DNA from: Spirochaetales bacterium
GTDB lineage: Bacteria; Spirochaetota; Spirochaetia; Sphaerochaetales; Sphaerochaetaceae
NCBI GenBank assembly: GCA_012514185.1
Contig: JAAZAT010000081.1
Span: 1-64,000 of the forward strand
DNA: 64,000 nucleotides
Direction of reading: 5' to 3'
Positions 19,621 through 30,607 of the stretch are shown in pieces. Both the position numbers and the translations under genes were made by a program. Position 1 is the first letter of the stretch. Each line of letters starts with the position of its first letter. The notes beneath the pieces are model-generated. The model had not been told where the DNA came from. It saw nothing but the letters and a program-made list of their open reading frames with translations, and did no database searches.

Positions 19621-22447
19621 GGAACATCTGAGCAAGATAATACCCTGTGTGGGAGTCCTTGCATAGGGCAAGTTGCTCAGGAGTTCCGATTGCCACGACC
19701 ATGCCGCCACCGTCACCGCCTTCGGGACCGAGATCGATAAGGTGGTCGGCTTGCATGATCACATCGAGGTTGTGCTCGATCAAAAGGACGGTGTTGCCTT
19801 GATCAACCAGCCGGTTGAGGACCTCCATCAACTTCTTCACGTCGGCAAAGTGTAGGCCGGTCGTAGGTTCGTCAAGTACATACAAGGTTTTTCCTGTTCC
19901 ATACTTGGAGAGTTCAAGGCTCAATTTCACCCGTTGCGCCTCTCCCCCGCTCAAGGTCAGGGCGCTTTGGCCCAGCTTGATGTATTCGAGTCCTACCGAG
20001 ATGAGCGTATCGATTTTGCGCTTGATTTTGGGTATTGCGGCAAAAAATTCACTTGCCTCCTCCATGGTCATCTCCAGGACCTCATGGATGTTCTTGCCCT
20101 TGTACCTGACAGCAAGGGTTTCCTTGTTGAACCGTTTGCCGTGGCAGACATCACAAGTGACATACACATCAGGAAGAAAATTCATCTCGATCTTCAAGGT
20201 GCCGTCGCCCTGACAGTTCTCGCATCGACCGCCCTGCACATTGAACGAGAAACGACCGCTCTTGTAACCCCTTGCCTTGCTGTCAGGCAAGGAGGCGAAA
20301 AGTTCGCGGATCGCAGTAAATACGCCGACATAGGTCGCAGGATTGCTCCTGGGCGTCCTTCCGATCGGGCTTTGGTCGATGTTGATCACCTTGTCGAGGT
20401 GCTCAACCCCCGAGATGGCGGAAAACCCATCGTAGTTCGGATGTTTTCGCGAGAGCTGTCTGCGCACGGCAGGCAGCAACACCTCGTTGAGCAGAGAACT
20501 CTTACCGCTTCCCGAGACTCCGGTGAACACAATTAATTTTCCCAAGGGAATATCTACGTCGATGTGTTTGAGATTATTCTTGTTGGCGCCTTCAATGCGG
20601 ATGGCATGGGAGTTGCCTGCCCTTCGGGTGGAAGGAATTTCCATGCTCAGCTCACCGCTGAGGTACCTGCCTGTGATGCTGTCGGGATTGAGGGCGACCT
20701 CCTCCGGCTTTCCTTGTGCAGTGATATAGCCGCCGTGTACACCGGCTCCCGGCCCTAAATCAACGAGATAGTCAGCCTCGCGAATGGTGGCTTCGTCGTG
20801 TTCAACAACCAAGACCGTATTGCCCAGGTCCCTGAGGTGTTTCAACGTGTCGATCAATTTTTGATTGTCCCGCTGATGCAGTCCTATGGAGGGTTCATCC
20901 AACACATACAACACGCCGCTCAAGGCGGAACCGATCTGCGTAGCAAGACGGATGCGTTGGGCCTCGCCTCCGCTGAGGGTGGCGCTGCTGCGGTCAAGGG
21001 TCAGGTAATTCAAGCCGACATCGCGCAGAAACGAAAGTCGGCTGCGAATCTCTTTCAGGATTTGGTAGGAGATTTGCTGCTGGCTCTCAGTCAAGATCAG
21101 CTTCTGGAAGAAGATGTTCGCTTCCTTGACCGACAACCTGGTTGCTTGCATGATGTTCAGGTCGTTGATCGTTACCGCCAAGGCTTCCTCCCGGAGGCGG
21201 TCGCCATGACAGACCGGACAGACTTTCGAGGTCTGGAAGCTGTTCATCCACATCTTGATCTGCATGCTGTTCGTCTCATAGTACCGACGTTGCAAATCGA
21301 CAATGATTCCGGGAAACGGCTTTTCAACCCGATAGGTTTGGCTCGATTTCTCCTTGGTATACTCAACGAAAATATGCTCTTTCGTCCCATAGAGAATTGC
21401 CTGAATCGTCTCTTCGCTCAAATCAGCAAAGGGAGTATCCAAAGTGAACTTAAAATGCTTTGCCAGAGCCTCGAATTGTGAACGGGACCATTGGGCCTCG
21501 GGATTCATGGTTGCAATGGCGCCTTCGTTGAAACTTTTCGAGTAGTCGGGAATCACCAGGTCGGGATCGAATTCCGTCTTGACCCCCAAGCCGTTGCACT
21601 CAGGACATGCACCAAAAGGATTGTTGAAACTAAAAAGCCTTGGCTCCAGTTCCGGCATGGTGATTCCGCAATGGGCGCAGCTGTTGCGCTCACTGTAGAT
21701 TTCTTCATGTTCCTCATCCCCGTCACCCAGAAAAGTAATCTTTACCAAGCCTTGGGTCATCTCGATGCAGGTCTCAATGCTCGAAACAAGACGAGTGCGG
21801 ATTTCATTCTTCAGAATCAGTCGGTCGACTACGACATCGATGGAGTGCTTGTACTGTTTATCCAGCTTGATGGGGTCTTCAAGGTTATACATCTGGCCAT
21901 CGACCTTGACCCTGACAAAACCCGAGGCTTTTGCATCGTCAAATACTTTCTTGAACTCCCCCTTCTTGCCGATTGCAACCGGTGCGCTGACAATGATTTT
22001 TGTGCCTTCCTGCGCCTTGAAAATGGCATCGATGATCTGGTCGATGCTCATCTCGCTGATAGGACGGCCGCACACATGACAATGGGGAGAGCCAACCCTC
22101 GCCCACAAAAGACGGAAATAGTCATAAATCTCGGTGACTGTGCCAACGGTCGAGCGAGGATTGCGATGGGTTGATTTTTGTTCGATCGCGATGGCAGGAC
22201 TCAAACCTTCCATGTAATCGACATCGGGCTTGTCCATCTTATCCAAGAACATCCGCGCATAGGAGCTGAGGCTCTCAACATAGCGTCGCTGTCCTTCGGC
22301 GAATATGGTATCAAAGGCAAGCGAGCTTTTGCCGCTTCCCGAAATCCCGCTGATGACAATCAGCTGGTCCTTGGTCAATTCGAGGTCAAGGTTCTTCAGA
22401 TTGTGTTCTCTCGCACCTTTGATGATCAATCTATTCAGCATGTTCAA
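19607..22447 (-). CDS. uvrA: Excinuclease ABC subunit A
   Basis: 946 aa, normal length. Two ABC modules are present: Walker A loops [14 protein letters not shown] near residue 35 and [15 protein letters not shown] in the second half, with two LSGGEAQR signatures. Zinc fingers [10 protein letters not shown] and CENC...CDVCHGKRF are intact, and the damage-binding insert follows the first. It recognises bulky DNA lesions with UvrB. It is overlapped by ispG upstream (17 bases) and the lptD-like gene downstream. Confidence 0.97.
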   Translation of the reverse strand: MNMLNRLIIKGAREHNLKNLDLELTKDQLIVISGISGSGKSSLAFDTIFAEGQRRYVESLSSYARMFLDKMDKPDVDYMEGLSPAIAIEQKSTHRNPRSTVGTVTEIYDYFRLLWARVGSPHCHVCGRPISEMSIDQIIDAIFKAQEGTKIIVSAPVAIGKKGEFKKVFDDAKASGFVRVKVDGQMYNLEDPIKLDKQYKHSIDVVVDRLILKNEIRTRLVSSIETCIEMTQGLVKITFLGDGDEEHEEIYSERNSCAHCGITMPELEPRLFSFNNPFGACPECNGLGVKTEFDPDLVIPDYSKSFNEGAIATMNPEAQWSRSQFEALAKHFKFTLDTPFADLSEETIQAILYGTKEHIFVEYTKEKSSQTYRVEKPFPGIIVDLQRRYYETNSMQIKMWMNSFQTSKVCPVCHGDRLREEALAVTINDLNIMQATRLSVKEANIFFQKLILTESQQQISYQILKEIRSRLSFLRDVGLNYLTLDRSSATLSGGEAQRIRLATQIGSALSGVLYVLDEPSIGLHQRDNQKLIDTLKHLRDLGNTVLVVEHDEATIREADYLVDLGPGAGVHGGYITAQGKPEEVALNPDSITGRYLSGELSMEIPSTRRAGNSHAIRIEGANKNNLKHIDVDIPLGKLIVFTGVSGSGKSSLLNEVLLPAVRRQLSRKHPNYDGFSAISGVEHLDKVINIDQSPIGRTPRSNPATYVGVFTAIRELFASLPDSKARGYKSGRFSFNVQGGRCENCQGDGTLKIEMNFLPDVYVTCDVCHGKRFNKETLAVRYKGKNIHEVLEMTMEEASEFFAAIPKIKRKIDTLISVGLEYIKLGQSALTLSGGEAQRVKLSLELSKYGTGKTLYVLDEPTTGLHFADVKKLMEVLNRLVDQGNTVLLIEHNLDVIMQADHLIDLGPEGGDGGGMVVAIGTPEQLALCKDSHTGYYLAQMFHEKG

Positions 22448-23474
22448 TGGCTTCCAACAAAGCAGCTCTGGCGTCCTGCTGCGTGACTTTCTTTACCAAC
22501 ACACCCTTCTCATAGAGAAAAATGCTGTTGCCGATGCCTGTAATAGCCAAATCAGCTGCCTTGGCTTCTCCAGGCCCATTTACCTGGCATCCCATGATGG
22601 CTACCGTCAAATCCTTGTCGATAGTCAGCAAGTCCGCCTCGATGGACTGTAAAAATCCCTGTGAATCAAAACTATGACGGCCGCAACGAGGGCAGCTGAC
22701 AATGCGTATCCCCTTCTTGCGCAACCCGAGGGTTCGCAGCAGCTCCACTCCGGCCTGTACTTCGGTCTCGATCTCACCGGTGATGCTGATTCTCAGTGTA
22801 TTGCCGATACCTTCGCTCAGAAGCTGGCCCAATGCCCAGGTTGAACGGGTGATTGCACTGACAGGCGACCCTGCTTCGGTGACACCCAGATGCAAAGGAT
22901 AGTCGCTGAGCTTTGCAAAGAGACGGTTCGCCGCCAAGGTTACCTCAGTGTCGCTGGCCTTCAATGATACTACGGTATTGGTGAAGTTCGCCTGTTCAAA
23001 CCATGAGAGATACTCCAATGCAGAATTGCACATGAGATTCGGTACAGGATCATTGCCTTTGGGAAGCGATCCGCTGTTCAATCCTATGCGTATGGCGATA
23101 TTATGATCCTTTGCACTCTTGACCACCTCATCGACTTTCCATCTTGCTCCGATATTGCCTGGATTGATCCGGATTTTCTGGCATCCGCATGCAATTGCAT
23201 CCAAGGCAAGCTCATAATCGAAATGAATATCGGCAACCACGGGAATGGGACTGTGCTTGCAAATGTAGGAAAACGATGCATGGTCGTCCTTGGAAGGATA
23301 GGAGAATCGTATGATGTCACAGCCCATGGCATTGAGCTTTCCTATCCGTCTGATCAGGTCATCGAGGGCCCCATTGTCTTTAGGGAGGGCGCTGTCATAC
23401 ATTGTTTGTATGAGAATCGGGAAACCCTTGCCCACTAGTGTATTTCCAATCATTACCTGATGGTCACCTGTCAT
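22431..23474 (-). CDS. ispG: 4-hydroxy-3-methylbut-2-enyl diphosphate synthase
   Basis: 347 aa. It has the TIM-barrel start [22 protein letters not shown] and the 4Fe-4S ligands [10 protein letters not shown] and [16 protein letters not shown] in the C-terminal domain. It is the penultimate enzyme of the non-mevalonate isoprenoid pathway. A GAGGAG ribosome site precedes the ATG. It is the first gene of a seven-gene minus-strand run (ispG-uvrA-lptD-phoH-pgpH-ybeY-tlyC) with its own promoter. Confidence 0.95.
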   Translation of the reverse strand: MTGDHQVMIGNTLVGKGFPILIQTMYDSALPKDNGALDDLIRRIGKLNAMGCDIIRFSYPSKDDHASFSYICKHSPIPVVADIHFDYELALDAIACGCQKIRINPGNIGARWKVDEVVKSAKDHNIAIRIGLNSGSLPKGNDPVPNLMCNSALEYLSWFEQANFTNTVVSLKASDTEVTLAANRLFAKLSDYPLHLGVTEAGSPVSAITRSTWALGQLLSEGIGNTLRISITGEIETEVQAGVELLRTLGLRKKGIRIVSCPRCGRHSFDSQGFLQSIEADLLTIDKDLTVAIMGCQVNGPGEAKAADLAITGIGNSIFLYEKGVLVKKVTQQDARAALLEAIEHAE

Positions 23475-23491
23475 TGTGCATCTCCTCGTCC

Positions 23492-23520
23492 ATCGTACAC
23501 ACTTACTTTACAATTGTAAA
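23492..23520 (-). promoter_or_regulatory. Promoter of the ispG-uvrA-lptD operon
   Basis: -35 TTTACA (23515-23520), 17-bp spacer, -10 TACGAT (23492-23497), minus strand. The -35 hexamer lies inside the 20-bp palindrome at 23504-23523, so a protein bound there would block or guide polymerase. Confidence 0.6.
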
Positions 23521-23523
23521 GTA
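23504..23523. promoter_or_regulatory. Perfect 20-bp palindrome, probable operator of ispG
   Basis: TACTTTACAATTGTAAAGTA is its own reverse complement. The centre TACAATTGTA fits the TACAnnTGTA box bound by CopY/BlaI/MecI-type repressors, which is a resemblance only. It lies 5 bases after the yhcH-like stop and covers the ispG -35 box. No T-tract follows, so it is not a normal terminator. Confidence 0.6.
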
Positions 23524-23528
23524 TATAT

Positions 23529-23960
23529 CTACGGCTTCAAAACAATCGTCATTCGTTTCACCAACGCATCCGACCCATTGGCGACAATGCCTAAGGCATA
23601 CGGTTCCCTGGGCATGAAAAGGGTGAACATGCCGCTTTGGGCTGTGATGACAGTCTTGATCGGACTGTCGCTTATCTGTATCCAACCACATGCGTCCTTT
23701 GCTGCTCCCTTGCATCGTTCGCTGTAGGTCAAACCGAACAACTCTTCTCCCTGGAGCATCACTACCAGCGTTGCAGCCGAGTCATGGGCTCTGAACGTAC
23801 CGGTAAAAGCGGTCGGAACATACGATTCAACGGTTACGGAAAGTGTCCCGATTTGGTGTGTTCCCTCCTCATACGATGAGGCCAGGACCTCTTCGATCCG
23901 ATCAAAGCTCTCAAGAATGGGAGCGTAGTGAATAAGATTTGCGAGACTGTCGTGAATCAT
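23529..23960 (-). CDS. YhcH/YjgK/YiaL family protein
   Basis: 143 aa. It matches the DUF386 family in layout: an N-terminal MIHDSLANLIHYAPILESFDRIEEVL, a central beta-sandwich, and MFTLFMPREPYALGIVANG, where the family has F-x-P-x-x-x-H. The last His, part of the metal site, is replaced by Tyr-Ala here. Relatives take part in sialic acid or other sugar metabolism; the role is not defined. ATG at 23960 is used because GAGG lies 5 bases upstream. Confidence 0.75.
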   Translation of the reverse strand: MIHDSLANLIHYAPILESFDRIEEVLASSYEEGTHQIGTLSVTVESYVPTAFTGTFRAHDSAATLVVMLQGEELFGLTYSERCKGAAKDACGWIQISDSPIKTVITAQSGMFTLFMPREPYALGIVANGSDALVKRMTIVLKP

Positions 23961-23982
23961 TGCCACCTCACCTGAATGCTAG

Positions 23983-24010
23983 GATATACCAAAAGGGAAA
24001 GTTCTTACAA
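23983..24010 (-). promoter_or_regulatory. Promoter of the yhcH-like gene
   Basis: -35 TTGTAA (24005-24010), 16-bp spacer, -10 TATATC (23983-23988), minus strand; it leaves a short leader with the GAGG ribosome site. It is back-to-back with the ogt promoter. Confidence 0.5.
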
Positions 24011-24033
24011 GAAGCGCCAAGACCATGGTCTTC

Positions 24034-24062
24034 TTGCCAAGCTTGCGAAGGTGCCGTACAGT
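24034..24062 (+). promoter_or_regulatory. Promoter of ogt, leaderless geometry
   Basis: -35 TTGCCA (24034-24039), 17-bp spacer, -10 TACAGT (24057-24062), then exactly six bases to the ATG at 24069. Transcription should start at or next to the A of the ATG. Confidence 0.6.
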
Positions 24063-24068
24063 ATCGTC

Positions 24069-24527
24069 ATGTACTATACAAGAACATATCAGAGTCCGAT
24101 AGGACCCTTGTACCTGACCTCTTGTGAGAAAGCCATCACCATGCTCTCCTTTCATGGCTCACAAACAGAACAGGACGCCGTTCATCCTTTGCTCGATGTG
24201 GCTTTTCAGCAATTGGATGAGTATTTTGCCGGTACCAGGAAAGTATTCACCCTGCCCTTGGCAATCGAGGGAACCCGGTTTCAAAAACAAGTATATGCGG
24301 CCTTGCTGGATATCGGCTACGCCAAGACTGCAAGCTATGCAGAGATTGCCAGTGCCATCGGCAATCCGAAGGCCTATAGGGCGGTCGGAATGGCCAACAA
24401 TCGCAATAAGATTGCCCTGCTCATCCCTTGCCACCGGGTTATCGGATCAAATGGTTCCTTGACCGGCTATGAAGGAGGGCTGGAGAAAAAAGCGTGGTTG
24501 CTGGATTTTGAACGAAGTCATGGCTGA
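24069..24527 (+). CDS. ogt: Methylated-DNA--protein-cysteine methyltransferase
   Basis: 152 aa. It has the Ogt/AGT C-terminal domain: FQKQVYAALLDIGYAKTASYAEIASAIGNPKAYRAVG and the active site IPCHRVIG (acceptor Cys at residue 121). It repairs O6-alkylguanine by one-way transfer of the alkyl group. The start at 24069 gives the usual N-terminus (YYTRTYQSPIGPLYL). No ribosome site precedes it, but a -10 box ends six bases upstream, so the mRNA is probably leaderless. It converges on the V-ATPase operon end. Confidence 0.93.
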   Translation: MYYTRTYQSPIGPLYLTSCEKAITMLSFHGSQTEQDAVHPLLDVAFQQLDEYFAGTRKVFTLPLAIEGTRFQKQVYAALLDIGYAKTASYAEIASAIGNPKAYRAVGMANNRNKIALLIPCHRVIGSNGSLTGYEGGLEKKAWLLDFERSHG

Positions 24528-24536
24528 ACACACAAG

Positions 24537-24567
24537 AAAGAGCATCCCTGTGAAGGAATGCCCTTTT
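24537..24567. terminator. Bidirectional terminator between ogt and the V-ATPase operon
   Basis: A stem of about 12 bp (arms AAAGAGCATCCC and GGAATGCCCTTT, with G-T pairs) around a six-base loop at 24549-24554. A run of T follows on the plus strand. Confidence 0.8.
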
Positions 24568-24593
24568 TGATGAACCGTTGCTTGGTAAGCTGC

Positions 24594-25031
24594 TTATTGC
24601 AGGGCGAGCAGGCTGAAGACGAGGGTGAAAAGCGCCACGGTTTCAACGATACCGATGACGATGAAATAGTTGGCGGTTCCCTTTCCGGTCTCAGCAAGAG
24701 CGTCACAGGCTGTCGCCGAAACTTTTCCCTGCATCCATGCAGAGAGTCCGATGGCAAGACCTCCAAAGACACCAACACCAAGAGCAAGGGTTGATGCTGC
24801 ACCGGCGGCAACGGCAGCGGAGATGAAGTTCATCAACAAGAAGCCATAAATGGTCTGGGTAAGCGGGGCACCAGCGAAAGCAACCATGATGAAGGGAGCG
24901 GGCTTGCCATTGGCATAGCACTTTTTCCAACCGCCGACGGCTGCCTGAGCAGCAGCACCTGCACCCAGTCCCGATCCGAGAGCTGAAAGAGCCAAGGCAC
25001 AAGCCATTCCGATAAATTCCAAATTTGCCAT
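24594..25031 (-). CDS. atpK: V-type ATPase subunit K (proteolipid)
   Basis: 145 aa with four membrane helices in two hairpins. The first hairpin has GMACALALSALGSGLGAGAAAQAAVGG. The second has ALGVGVFGGLAIGLSAWMQGKVSATACDALAETGKGTANYFIVIGIVETVALFTLV, in which the Glu of IVETVALF is the ion-binding carboxylate. As in V-type K subunits, only the second hairpin keeps it. Whether Na+ or H+ is used cannot be told; Q and E near the site leave Na+ possible. It is the last gene of the operon. Confidence 0.9.
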   Translation of the reverse strand: MANLEFIGMACALALSALGSGLGAGAAAQAAVGGWKKCYANGKPAPFIMVAFAGAPLTQTIYGFLLMNFISAAVAAGAASTLALGVGVFGGLAIGLSAWMQGKVSATACDALAETGKGTANYFIVIGIVETVALFTLVFSLLALQ

Positions 25032-25062
25032 GATTTTCTCCTTAGTTGTTACCAAACAACGA

Positions 25063-26901
25063 TTAGTTTTCTTCCACCGTTTGTGCAAACGGTTCATATG
25101 CGATCCCGGTCCACTCCATTCCAAGCTGGCCGGAGAACTCCAAGAGATTGAGACGCACCCCATGTACGACCACACTGAGCAGCCCCATCACCAAGTTCAG
25201 GGAGTGCCCGATGACCAAAATCAGAATGCCGGCCGGCAAAGCCCATCCGTTGAGCATGCCGCTCGCCATGCTGTTGAAACTCTGGGCGATGGCCACCGAC
25301 GCCATGCCGACTGCAAACAATCTGATGTAGCTCATGATGTTCGAGAAGGCGCTGATGGTATTGAGGAAAGTGGTGAAAAAACCACCCAATCCGCTGACCA
25401 ATCCTTTCACAAATGGTACACCGGGTGCTTGATTTCCAAATCCTACAACCAGTAAAAATCCTACCCCCACGATGCTGAAAACCATCATGACGTTGGCAGG
25501 CTCTCCCACTACCAGCTGGAGAACGATGAAATACAGGGCCAGGATATCGATCAACCATCCGATGTCAGCAACAAAACTCAGATTCTTCTGGGGAATCTTG
25601 TGGATGATATTCATGATGCAGGCCAGGGAAAGCTGGACCGTACCGATGATGAAGCAGAACTTCATCACTTGGTTCTGGGCCTCGACTGCACTCAGGCCGA
25701 AAAGATCGGGATAATTGGAAATGGAAGGAATCACCAACTTCTGCAGGAAAGGAAGAGCAATCAAAATCTCTTTCGACCCGAACCACGTACCTGTCAGGCT
25801 TCCCCATACCAAGGTTGCGATACTTAAGACATAGATGAGCATCACCAAGGTTGTCGCCTTCTTCTGTTTTGCATGCAAACCTATTGCGGTTGCCAGAAAA
25901 ATCAGGCCGTAACCGGCATCTCCGATGATCATGGCAAAGAAGAGGGTGAAGAAGAGCAGGAACCATGTACTGATGTCATTCTCGCGATACCCGGGAACGG
26001 TTCCAAGGATGTCGAATACCGGCTTGATGATGCCCACCCCTTTTGCATACTTGATCAGGGTTGGTGGAGTATCCTCCTCTGATACATCTTCGAGCAGATA
26101 GGCCCATTGATGAGTCTTGGCAAGGCTCTCAAATGTTGAAACTTCCGGTTCAGGGAGATAACCGCATATCCAGGTCAGCTCATCGCTTGTCTCAAGCGTC
26201 TCCCCAACCCGCTCAAAACGCATGGCCATCTCGACTTTCTTCATCTGCAGGGAAAGAGCGGCAAGGTAGGCTCCCCCACGCTTCAAATCCTGCAGAACCT
26301 GCGCATGGTGCTTTTCATCGGAAGCGTAACGCTTCTTTAGGAATCCAAGACCGTGCTCAGGAAGAAAGAATCGAGTGGCAGACACTTCGGGGGGAAGCTC
26401 TTTGCCAACCGTGGCAATCGCTTCAAGACTGCCCACCGGAGCCAATCTCAGGTATTCGAGAGAAGAATCAAGCCTTTCCAAGTCTTTCTTTGAAAGTGTA
26501 TAGAAGTACAGCTTGATTCCTTCATGTGCAAGTGAACGGACCTGGTCTGGATCGAAATCACCCCAGGCGCTCAAAGCCTCGATCTGGATCATGTCCTGAG
26601 CCATCTCTTCCTCAAGGTTCTTCTTGCTGTCCAAGAGGCCTTGATAGCGTTCCAACACTTCAATGAAGGCTTCATCAGAGAGGGAAATCTGCTCGACCTT
26701 GGTCTTCTTGTCCTGCAAATCCTCGATGGAGGCACGTATCTGGCTGATCTGGTCGAATGATTTTTCAAGATTTTCAATCCGGTCATTGCGTATTTGTTGG
26801 GTGTCGATATGCAGAAGACCTGCTTTTCTCAGGTCCCTGAGCATCGAACGGCCATTATGCGCCTGTACAATGATATAGGCTTTTTTCATTGGTACTATCA
26901 C
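25063..26901 (-). CDS. atpI: V-type ATPase subunit I
   Basis: 612 aa. The N-terminal half is cytosolic with coiled coils; the C-terminal half has about seven to eight membrane helices, including FFAMIIGDAGYGLIFLATAI and the half-channel region FNSMASGMLNGWALPAGILILVIGHSLNLVMGLLSVVVHGVRLNLLEFSGQ. It forms the stator and ion half-channels. GTG at 26901 is chosen: it lies one base after the atpD stop with AGGGGG upstream, and yields MIVPMKKAYIIV, the common start of the family. Confidence 0.9.
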   Translation of the reverse strand: MIVPMKKAYIIVQAHNGRSMLRDLRKAGLLHIDTQQIRNDRIENLEKSFDQISQIRASIEDLQDKKTKVEQISLSDEAFIEVLERYQGLLDSKKNLEEEMAQDMIQIEALSAWGDFDPDQVRSLAHEGIKLYFYTLSKKDLERLDSSLEYLRLAPVGSLEAIATVGKELPPEVSATRFFLPEHGLGFLKKRYASDEKHHAQVLQDLKRGGAYLAALSLQMKKVEMAMRFERVGETLETSDELTWICGYLPEPEVSTFESLAKTHQWAYLLEDVSEEDTPPTLIKYAKGVGIIKPVFDILGTVPGYRENDISTWFLLFFTLFFAMIIGDAGYGLIFLATAIGLHAKQKKATTLVMLIYVLSIATLVWGSLTGTWFGSKEILIALPFLQKLVIPSISNYPDLFGLSAVEAQNQVMKFCFIIGTVQLSLACIMNIIHKIPQKNLSFVADIGWLIDILALYFIVLQLVVGEPANVMMVFSIVGVGFLLVVGFGNQAPGVPFVKGLVSGLGGFFTTFLNTISAFSNIMSYIRLFAVGMASVAIAQSFNSMASGMLNGWALPAGILILVIGHSLNLVMGLLSVVVHGVRLNLLEFSGQLGMEWTGIAYEPFAQTVEEN

Positions 26902-26902
26902 A

Positions 26903-27514
26903 TCAGGCCCCCTGCACCAGTTTCTTCTTTGCAATCTTACCTCGTACGACGGCAGCGGTCTGCTGGTCGCCAAGGTAAATCCCGATGCGTCTGATATTTT
27001 CTTTCGCTTCAGGAATCTTCACTTTCTCAAAGAGGTTCACCCTCTGGCTGGTGGTTCTCAACTCTCTTCCAAGCAGTTTGATCTGCTGTTCCAAAGTTGC
27101 AATCAGGGCATCGTAGCGCGCACAATCACGAAGGCTCTCCAATCCCTTGTCGACCCACAGCGGATAGTCCCGCAAATCATAGTTGATGGGGATGAAGGTC
27201 AATTCCTTGAAAACAGGAATGGTCACACCCGCTATATTGCCTTTGGTCCGAACAACCCGGTCGACTTTCACCAGCTGCTCAACCTTCTTGACATCACCGA
27301 AGGCCGTATTTTCATGGTATACGGCGATCCAGCTCTGCATATCCTGAACCAGCTTTGCCTGCTTCACCCTCAAAGAAGCAACCTCAGCCTCGATCTGCCT
27401 GATGACCATTTGCAGCTGTTGCTTTTTCAGCTGCAAGGTCGGCAGATACCTTTGGTATTGCTTCAATCGGTCTTTCTGCAGTTTCTGCTCGTTCTTCGTC
27501 AGTTTGACGGCCAT
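26903..27514 (-). CDS. atpD: V-type ATPase subunit D
   Basis: 203 aa. Long N- and C-terminal helices with a TKNEQKLQKDRLKQYQRYLPTLQLKKQQLQ start and a basic RVNLFEKVKIPEAKENIRRIGIYLGDQQTAAVVRGKIAKKKL end, the signature of the central-shaft D subunit (RVNxFExVxIPxxxxxIRxIxxxL). It rotates inside the A3B3 ring. Spacing to atpB is 9 bases. Confidence 0.93.
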   Translation of the reverse strand: MAVKLTKNEQKLQKDRLKQYQRYLPTLQLKKQQLQMVIRQIEAEVASLRVKQAKLVQDMQSWIAVYHENTAFGDVKKVEQLVKVDRVVRTKGNIAGVTIPVFKELTFIPINYDLRDYPLWVDKGLESLRDCARYDALIATLEQQIKLLGRELRTTSQRVNLFEKVKIPEAKENIRRIGIYLGDQQTAAVVRGKIAKKKLVQGA

Positions 27515-27523
27515 GCCAGCTCC

Positions 27524-28828
27524 TTAGTCGTTCAACTTCTTCGGCCAGCGGCTGAGGATAAGGTCACTCTTCAAACCGGTTTCATTCGGTTCGAAACACT
27601 GGGAGAGAATCTCCCAGCCCAGGTCCAGAGCCTGCTCGAGAGGAATATTCACACTCAAATCCATCAACTTGGTTTCAAACAAGTGCCCGTACTTGAGCAG
27701 CTTTTCATCCCATTCAGTCATCATGAAACCCATGGATTTCTTTTCCACCGACTCCTTGTAGGAGGCATAGAGCTTTATCATACCGTCCATCAGGGCGCGG
27801 TGGTCGTCACGGGTATCCTTGTTAACTTGCTGCTTGAGACGGCTCAAGGAACCAAACGGTTCGATGCGGCCTCCCTTGAGGTAGTACTGACCTTCGGTGA
27901 TGTAGCCGGTATTGTCTGGAACCGGGTGCGTTACGTCATCACCGGGCATCGTCGTTACCGCTAAAATGGTGACGGAACCCGCACCTTCAAAGTCAACAGC
28001 CTTCTCATAGCGGGATGCCAACGAGCTGTACAAATCTCCCGGATATCCTCGGTTGGAAGGAACCTGATCCATGGTAATGGCCATTTCCTTCATGGAATCG
28101 GCAAAGTTGGTCATATCGGTAAGCAGGACAAGCACTTTCTTTCCATCAAGGGCGAACCGTTCAGCAACAGCAAGAGCCATATCAGGCACCAGCATGCATT
28201 CAACAGTCGGGTCGCTTGCCGTATGGATGAACATGATCGTCCGGCTCATGGCACCGCTGGCTTCAAGCGTATCCTTGAAGAACAAGTAGTCATCGAATTT
28301 CAAACCCATGCCGCCCAGAACGATAAGGTCGACTTCGGCCTGCATGGCAATCCTGGCAAGCAACTCATTGTATGGTTCACCGCTTACCGAGAAAATCGGA
28401 AGTTTCTGGCTCTCAACCAGCGTATTGAACACATCAATCATGGGAATACCGGTTCTGATCATGTTCCTGGGAATGATGCGCTTGGCAGGATTGACCGCAG
28501 GACCGCCGATATCGATCATATTGTCGGTCAGGCTCGGTCCATTGTCACGCGGCGACCCTGTTCCGTCAAATACACGACCCAAGAGGTTTTCGGTGTAGGA
28601 AACGCGCATTGGAACTCCCAGGAAACGCACCTGATCACCGGTGGAGATTCCCTGGGCACCACTGAAAACCTGCAGGGAAACCAGATCATTGTCGAGTTTG
28701 ATTACATTGGCATAACTCTGATCAGTTCCAGTAGTTACAATAGCTAGTTCACTGTTTCGCACACCTTTGGCACGAACGGTGATGACGTTTCCGACAATGG
28801 ATTCAATTTTTGAATATACCTTTTGCAT
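27524..28828 (-). CDS. atpB: V-type ATPase subunit B
   Basis: 434 aa. It is a regulatory, non-catalytic nucleotide-binding subunit: [52 protein letters not shown] (no classic P-loop, as expected), and [42 protein letters not shown] at 28828 follows AAGGGG. Together with atpA it forms the hexameric head. Confidence 0.95.
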   Translation of the reverse strand: MQKVYSKIESIVGNVITVRAKGVRNSELAIVTTGTDQSYANVIKLDNDLVSLQVFSGAQGISTGDQVRFLGVPMRVSYTENLLGRVFDGTGSPRDNGPSLTDNMIDIGGPAVNPAKRIIPRNMIRTGIPMIDVFNTLVESQKLPIFSVSGEPYNELLARIAMQAEVDLIVLGGMGLKFDDYLFFKDTLEASGAMSRTIMFIHTASDPTVECMLVPDMALAVAERFALDGKKVLVLLTDMTNFADSMKEMAITMDQVPSNRGYPGDLYSSLASRYEKAVDFEGAGSVTILAVTTMPGDDVTHPVPDNTGYITEGQYYLKGGRIEPFGSLSRLKQQVNKDTRDDHRALMDGMIKLYASYKESVEKKSMGFMMTEWDEKLLKYGHLFETKLMDLSVNIPLEQALDLGWEILSQCFEPNETGLKSDLILSRWPKKLND

Positions 28829-28838
28829 CTGCAACCCC

Positions 28839-30596
28839 TTAGATCAGCTTCTCGGCATCAGGATCAATGGCAGCCTGCTTGCCCTTGTAGAGCGTCACAA
28901 TCTCATTCTCGATCTGCTTGAAGCGCTCGCCTTGGAACGGAACGTTGTTCCAGTCAAGGAAGTGCTGCCTGATCGTATTGAAGAATGAACGAACTTGTTT
29001 TTTATCATCAAAGGCAAATTCGCTTGCCAATACCTTGAACAACAGATCAAATAAATAGCACTGTCGTTCAACGGGAACAGAGGAGTCGACCGGATCGAAG
29101 GAGTTCTGTTGGAGGTAGCAGGCGTCGAGGAGCTCACTCTTCTGATAGGTGGCGTAGTCTGCAATGGAAGTACCTTCCTCACCCACCACCTTCATCATCT
29201 GGTTGATCTCACTCCCCCTGAAAAGAATGCTTCGGGCATACTCCACCTTTTGCTTCTTGATGACACCCTCATACTTCGACCATGAGGAAAGCGGTTCGAT
29301 GGCAGGATACTTGCGGGCGTCGCTTCTCTCCCGGCTCAAGCCGTGGAATGCACCGACTACTTTCAAGGTGGCCTGAGTTACAGGCTCCTCAAAGTTGCCT
29401 CCTGCAGGGCTGACTGTACCACCAATGGTGATGGAGCCAATTCTGCCGTCCTTCAAGCGTACTTTACCAGCACGTTCATAGAACTCGGCTATTCTGCTCT
29501 CCAAATATGCAGGGAACGCTTCTTCGCCGGGAATTTCCTCAAGCCTTCCGCTCATCTCACGCATGGCCTGGGCCCAGCGGCTGGTGGAATCGGCAAGCAG
29601 CAGAATGTTCAGGCCCATCTGCCGGTAATACTCTGCAATTGTTACAGCGGTATAGACGGAAGCCTCTCGGCTGGCTACGGGCATGGAGGAAGTATTGCAA
29701 ATGATAATGGTTCGCTCGATCAGCGATCTGCCTGTCTTCGGGTCGGTGAGTTCAGGGAACTCCTTCAACACCTCTACAACCTCACCGGCGCGTTCACCGC
29801 AGGCGGCGATGATGACGATATCAACATCGGCATTGCGGCTGGTCATGTGCTGCAAGACCGTCTTGCCCGCACCAAAAGGACCGGGGGTGCAATAGGTGCC
29901 GCCCTTGGCGACAGGCAGGAATGTGTCGATGATCCTGATCTTGGTGACCAACGTCTCATCGGGACGAAGCCTCTCTTCATACACCTTGATGGCCTTCTTT
30001 ACCGGCCAGGTGAAGACCATGGAAAGTTCTTTCTTGTTTGCCTTATCGTCTTCAATGATGCAGACGATGTCGCGCACCCCGTAGGTTCCCTGTTTCTTGA
30101 TGGATACCACCTTGTACGGGATGTCTGCAAGGGTGAACGGCACCATGATCTGGTGGGTGAACAATCCTTCAGGAACCGTGGCGAAGGTGTCGCCGGGGTA
30201 GAGCGTATCGCCGACCTTGACGGTGGGGGTGAAATCCCAGCTCTTATTCGGAATGGCATCAAGGTATACGCCGCGTTGGAGGAAGAATCCGCACTGCTCG
30301 GCAAGCTGGGGAAGCGGATTTTGCAGGCCGTCATAGATCTGTTGCAGAAGGCCGGGCCCCAAGGACACGCTCAACATCTCATCAGTGAATTCAACCCGGT
30401 CGCCTACACTGATGCCGTTGGTCATTTCGAAAACCTGAAGGGCGGCGGTATTTCCATTGATGCGGATAACCTCGCCCTTGAGGCGGTCGGTCCCGACCTG
30501 GATAAACCCTACCTCATTCTTGGAAATGGCACTGTGAAACTCGACCGTTACCATGTTTCCATTGACGCCCAGAACACGTCCACTTGTATTTGCCAT
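28839..30596 (-). CDS. atpA: V-type ATPase catalytic subunit A
   Basis: 585 aa. The P-loop is GPFGAGKTV at residues 239-247, the catalytic Glu region is ACGERAGEV, and [10 protein letters not shown] and [30 protein letters not shown] are present. The ~90-residue non-homologous insert typical of A subunits precedes the P-loop. ATG at 30596 is used because GTGGAG lies just upstream and [13 protein letters not shown] matches the usual start. Confidence 0.96.
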   Translation of the reverse strand: MANTSGRVLGVNGNMVTVEFHSAISKNEVGFIQVGTDRLKGEVIRINGNTAALQVFEMTNGISVGDRVEFTDEMLSVSLGPGLLQQIYDGLQNPLPQLAEQCGFFLQRGVYLDAIPNKSWDFTPTVKVGDTLYPGDTFATVPEGLFTHQIMVPFTLADIPYKVVSIKKQGTYGVRDIVCIIEDDKANKKELSMVFTWPVKKAIKVYEERLRPDETLVTKIRIIDTFLPVAKGGTYCTPGPFGAGKTVLQHMTSRNADVDIVIIAACGERAGEVVEVLKEFPELTDPKTGRSLIERTIIICNTSSMPVASREASVYTAVTIAEYYRQMGLNILLLADSTSRWAQAMREMSGRLEEIPGEEAFPAYLESRIAEFYERAGKVRLKDGRIGSITIGGTVSPAGGNFEEPVTQATLKVVGAFHGLSRERSDARKYPAIEPLSSWSKYEGVIKKQKVEYARSILFRGSEINQMMKVVGEEGTSIADYATYQKSELLDACYLQQNSFDPVDSSVPVERQCYLFDLLFKVLASEFAFDDKKQVRSFFNTIRQHFLDWNNVPFQGERFKQIENEIVTLYKGKQAAIDPDAEKLI

Positions 30597-30607
30597 ATCA
30601 AACTCCA

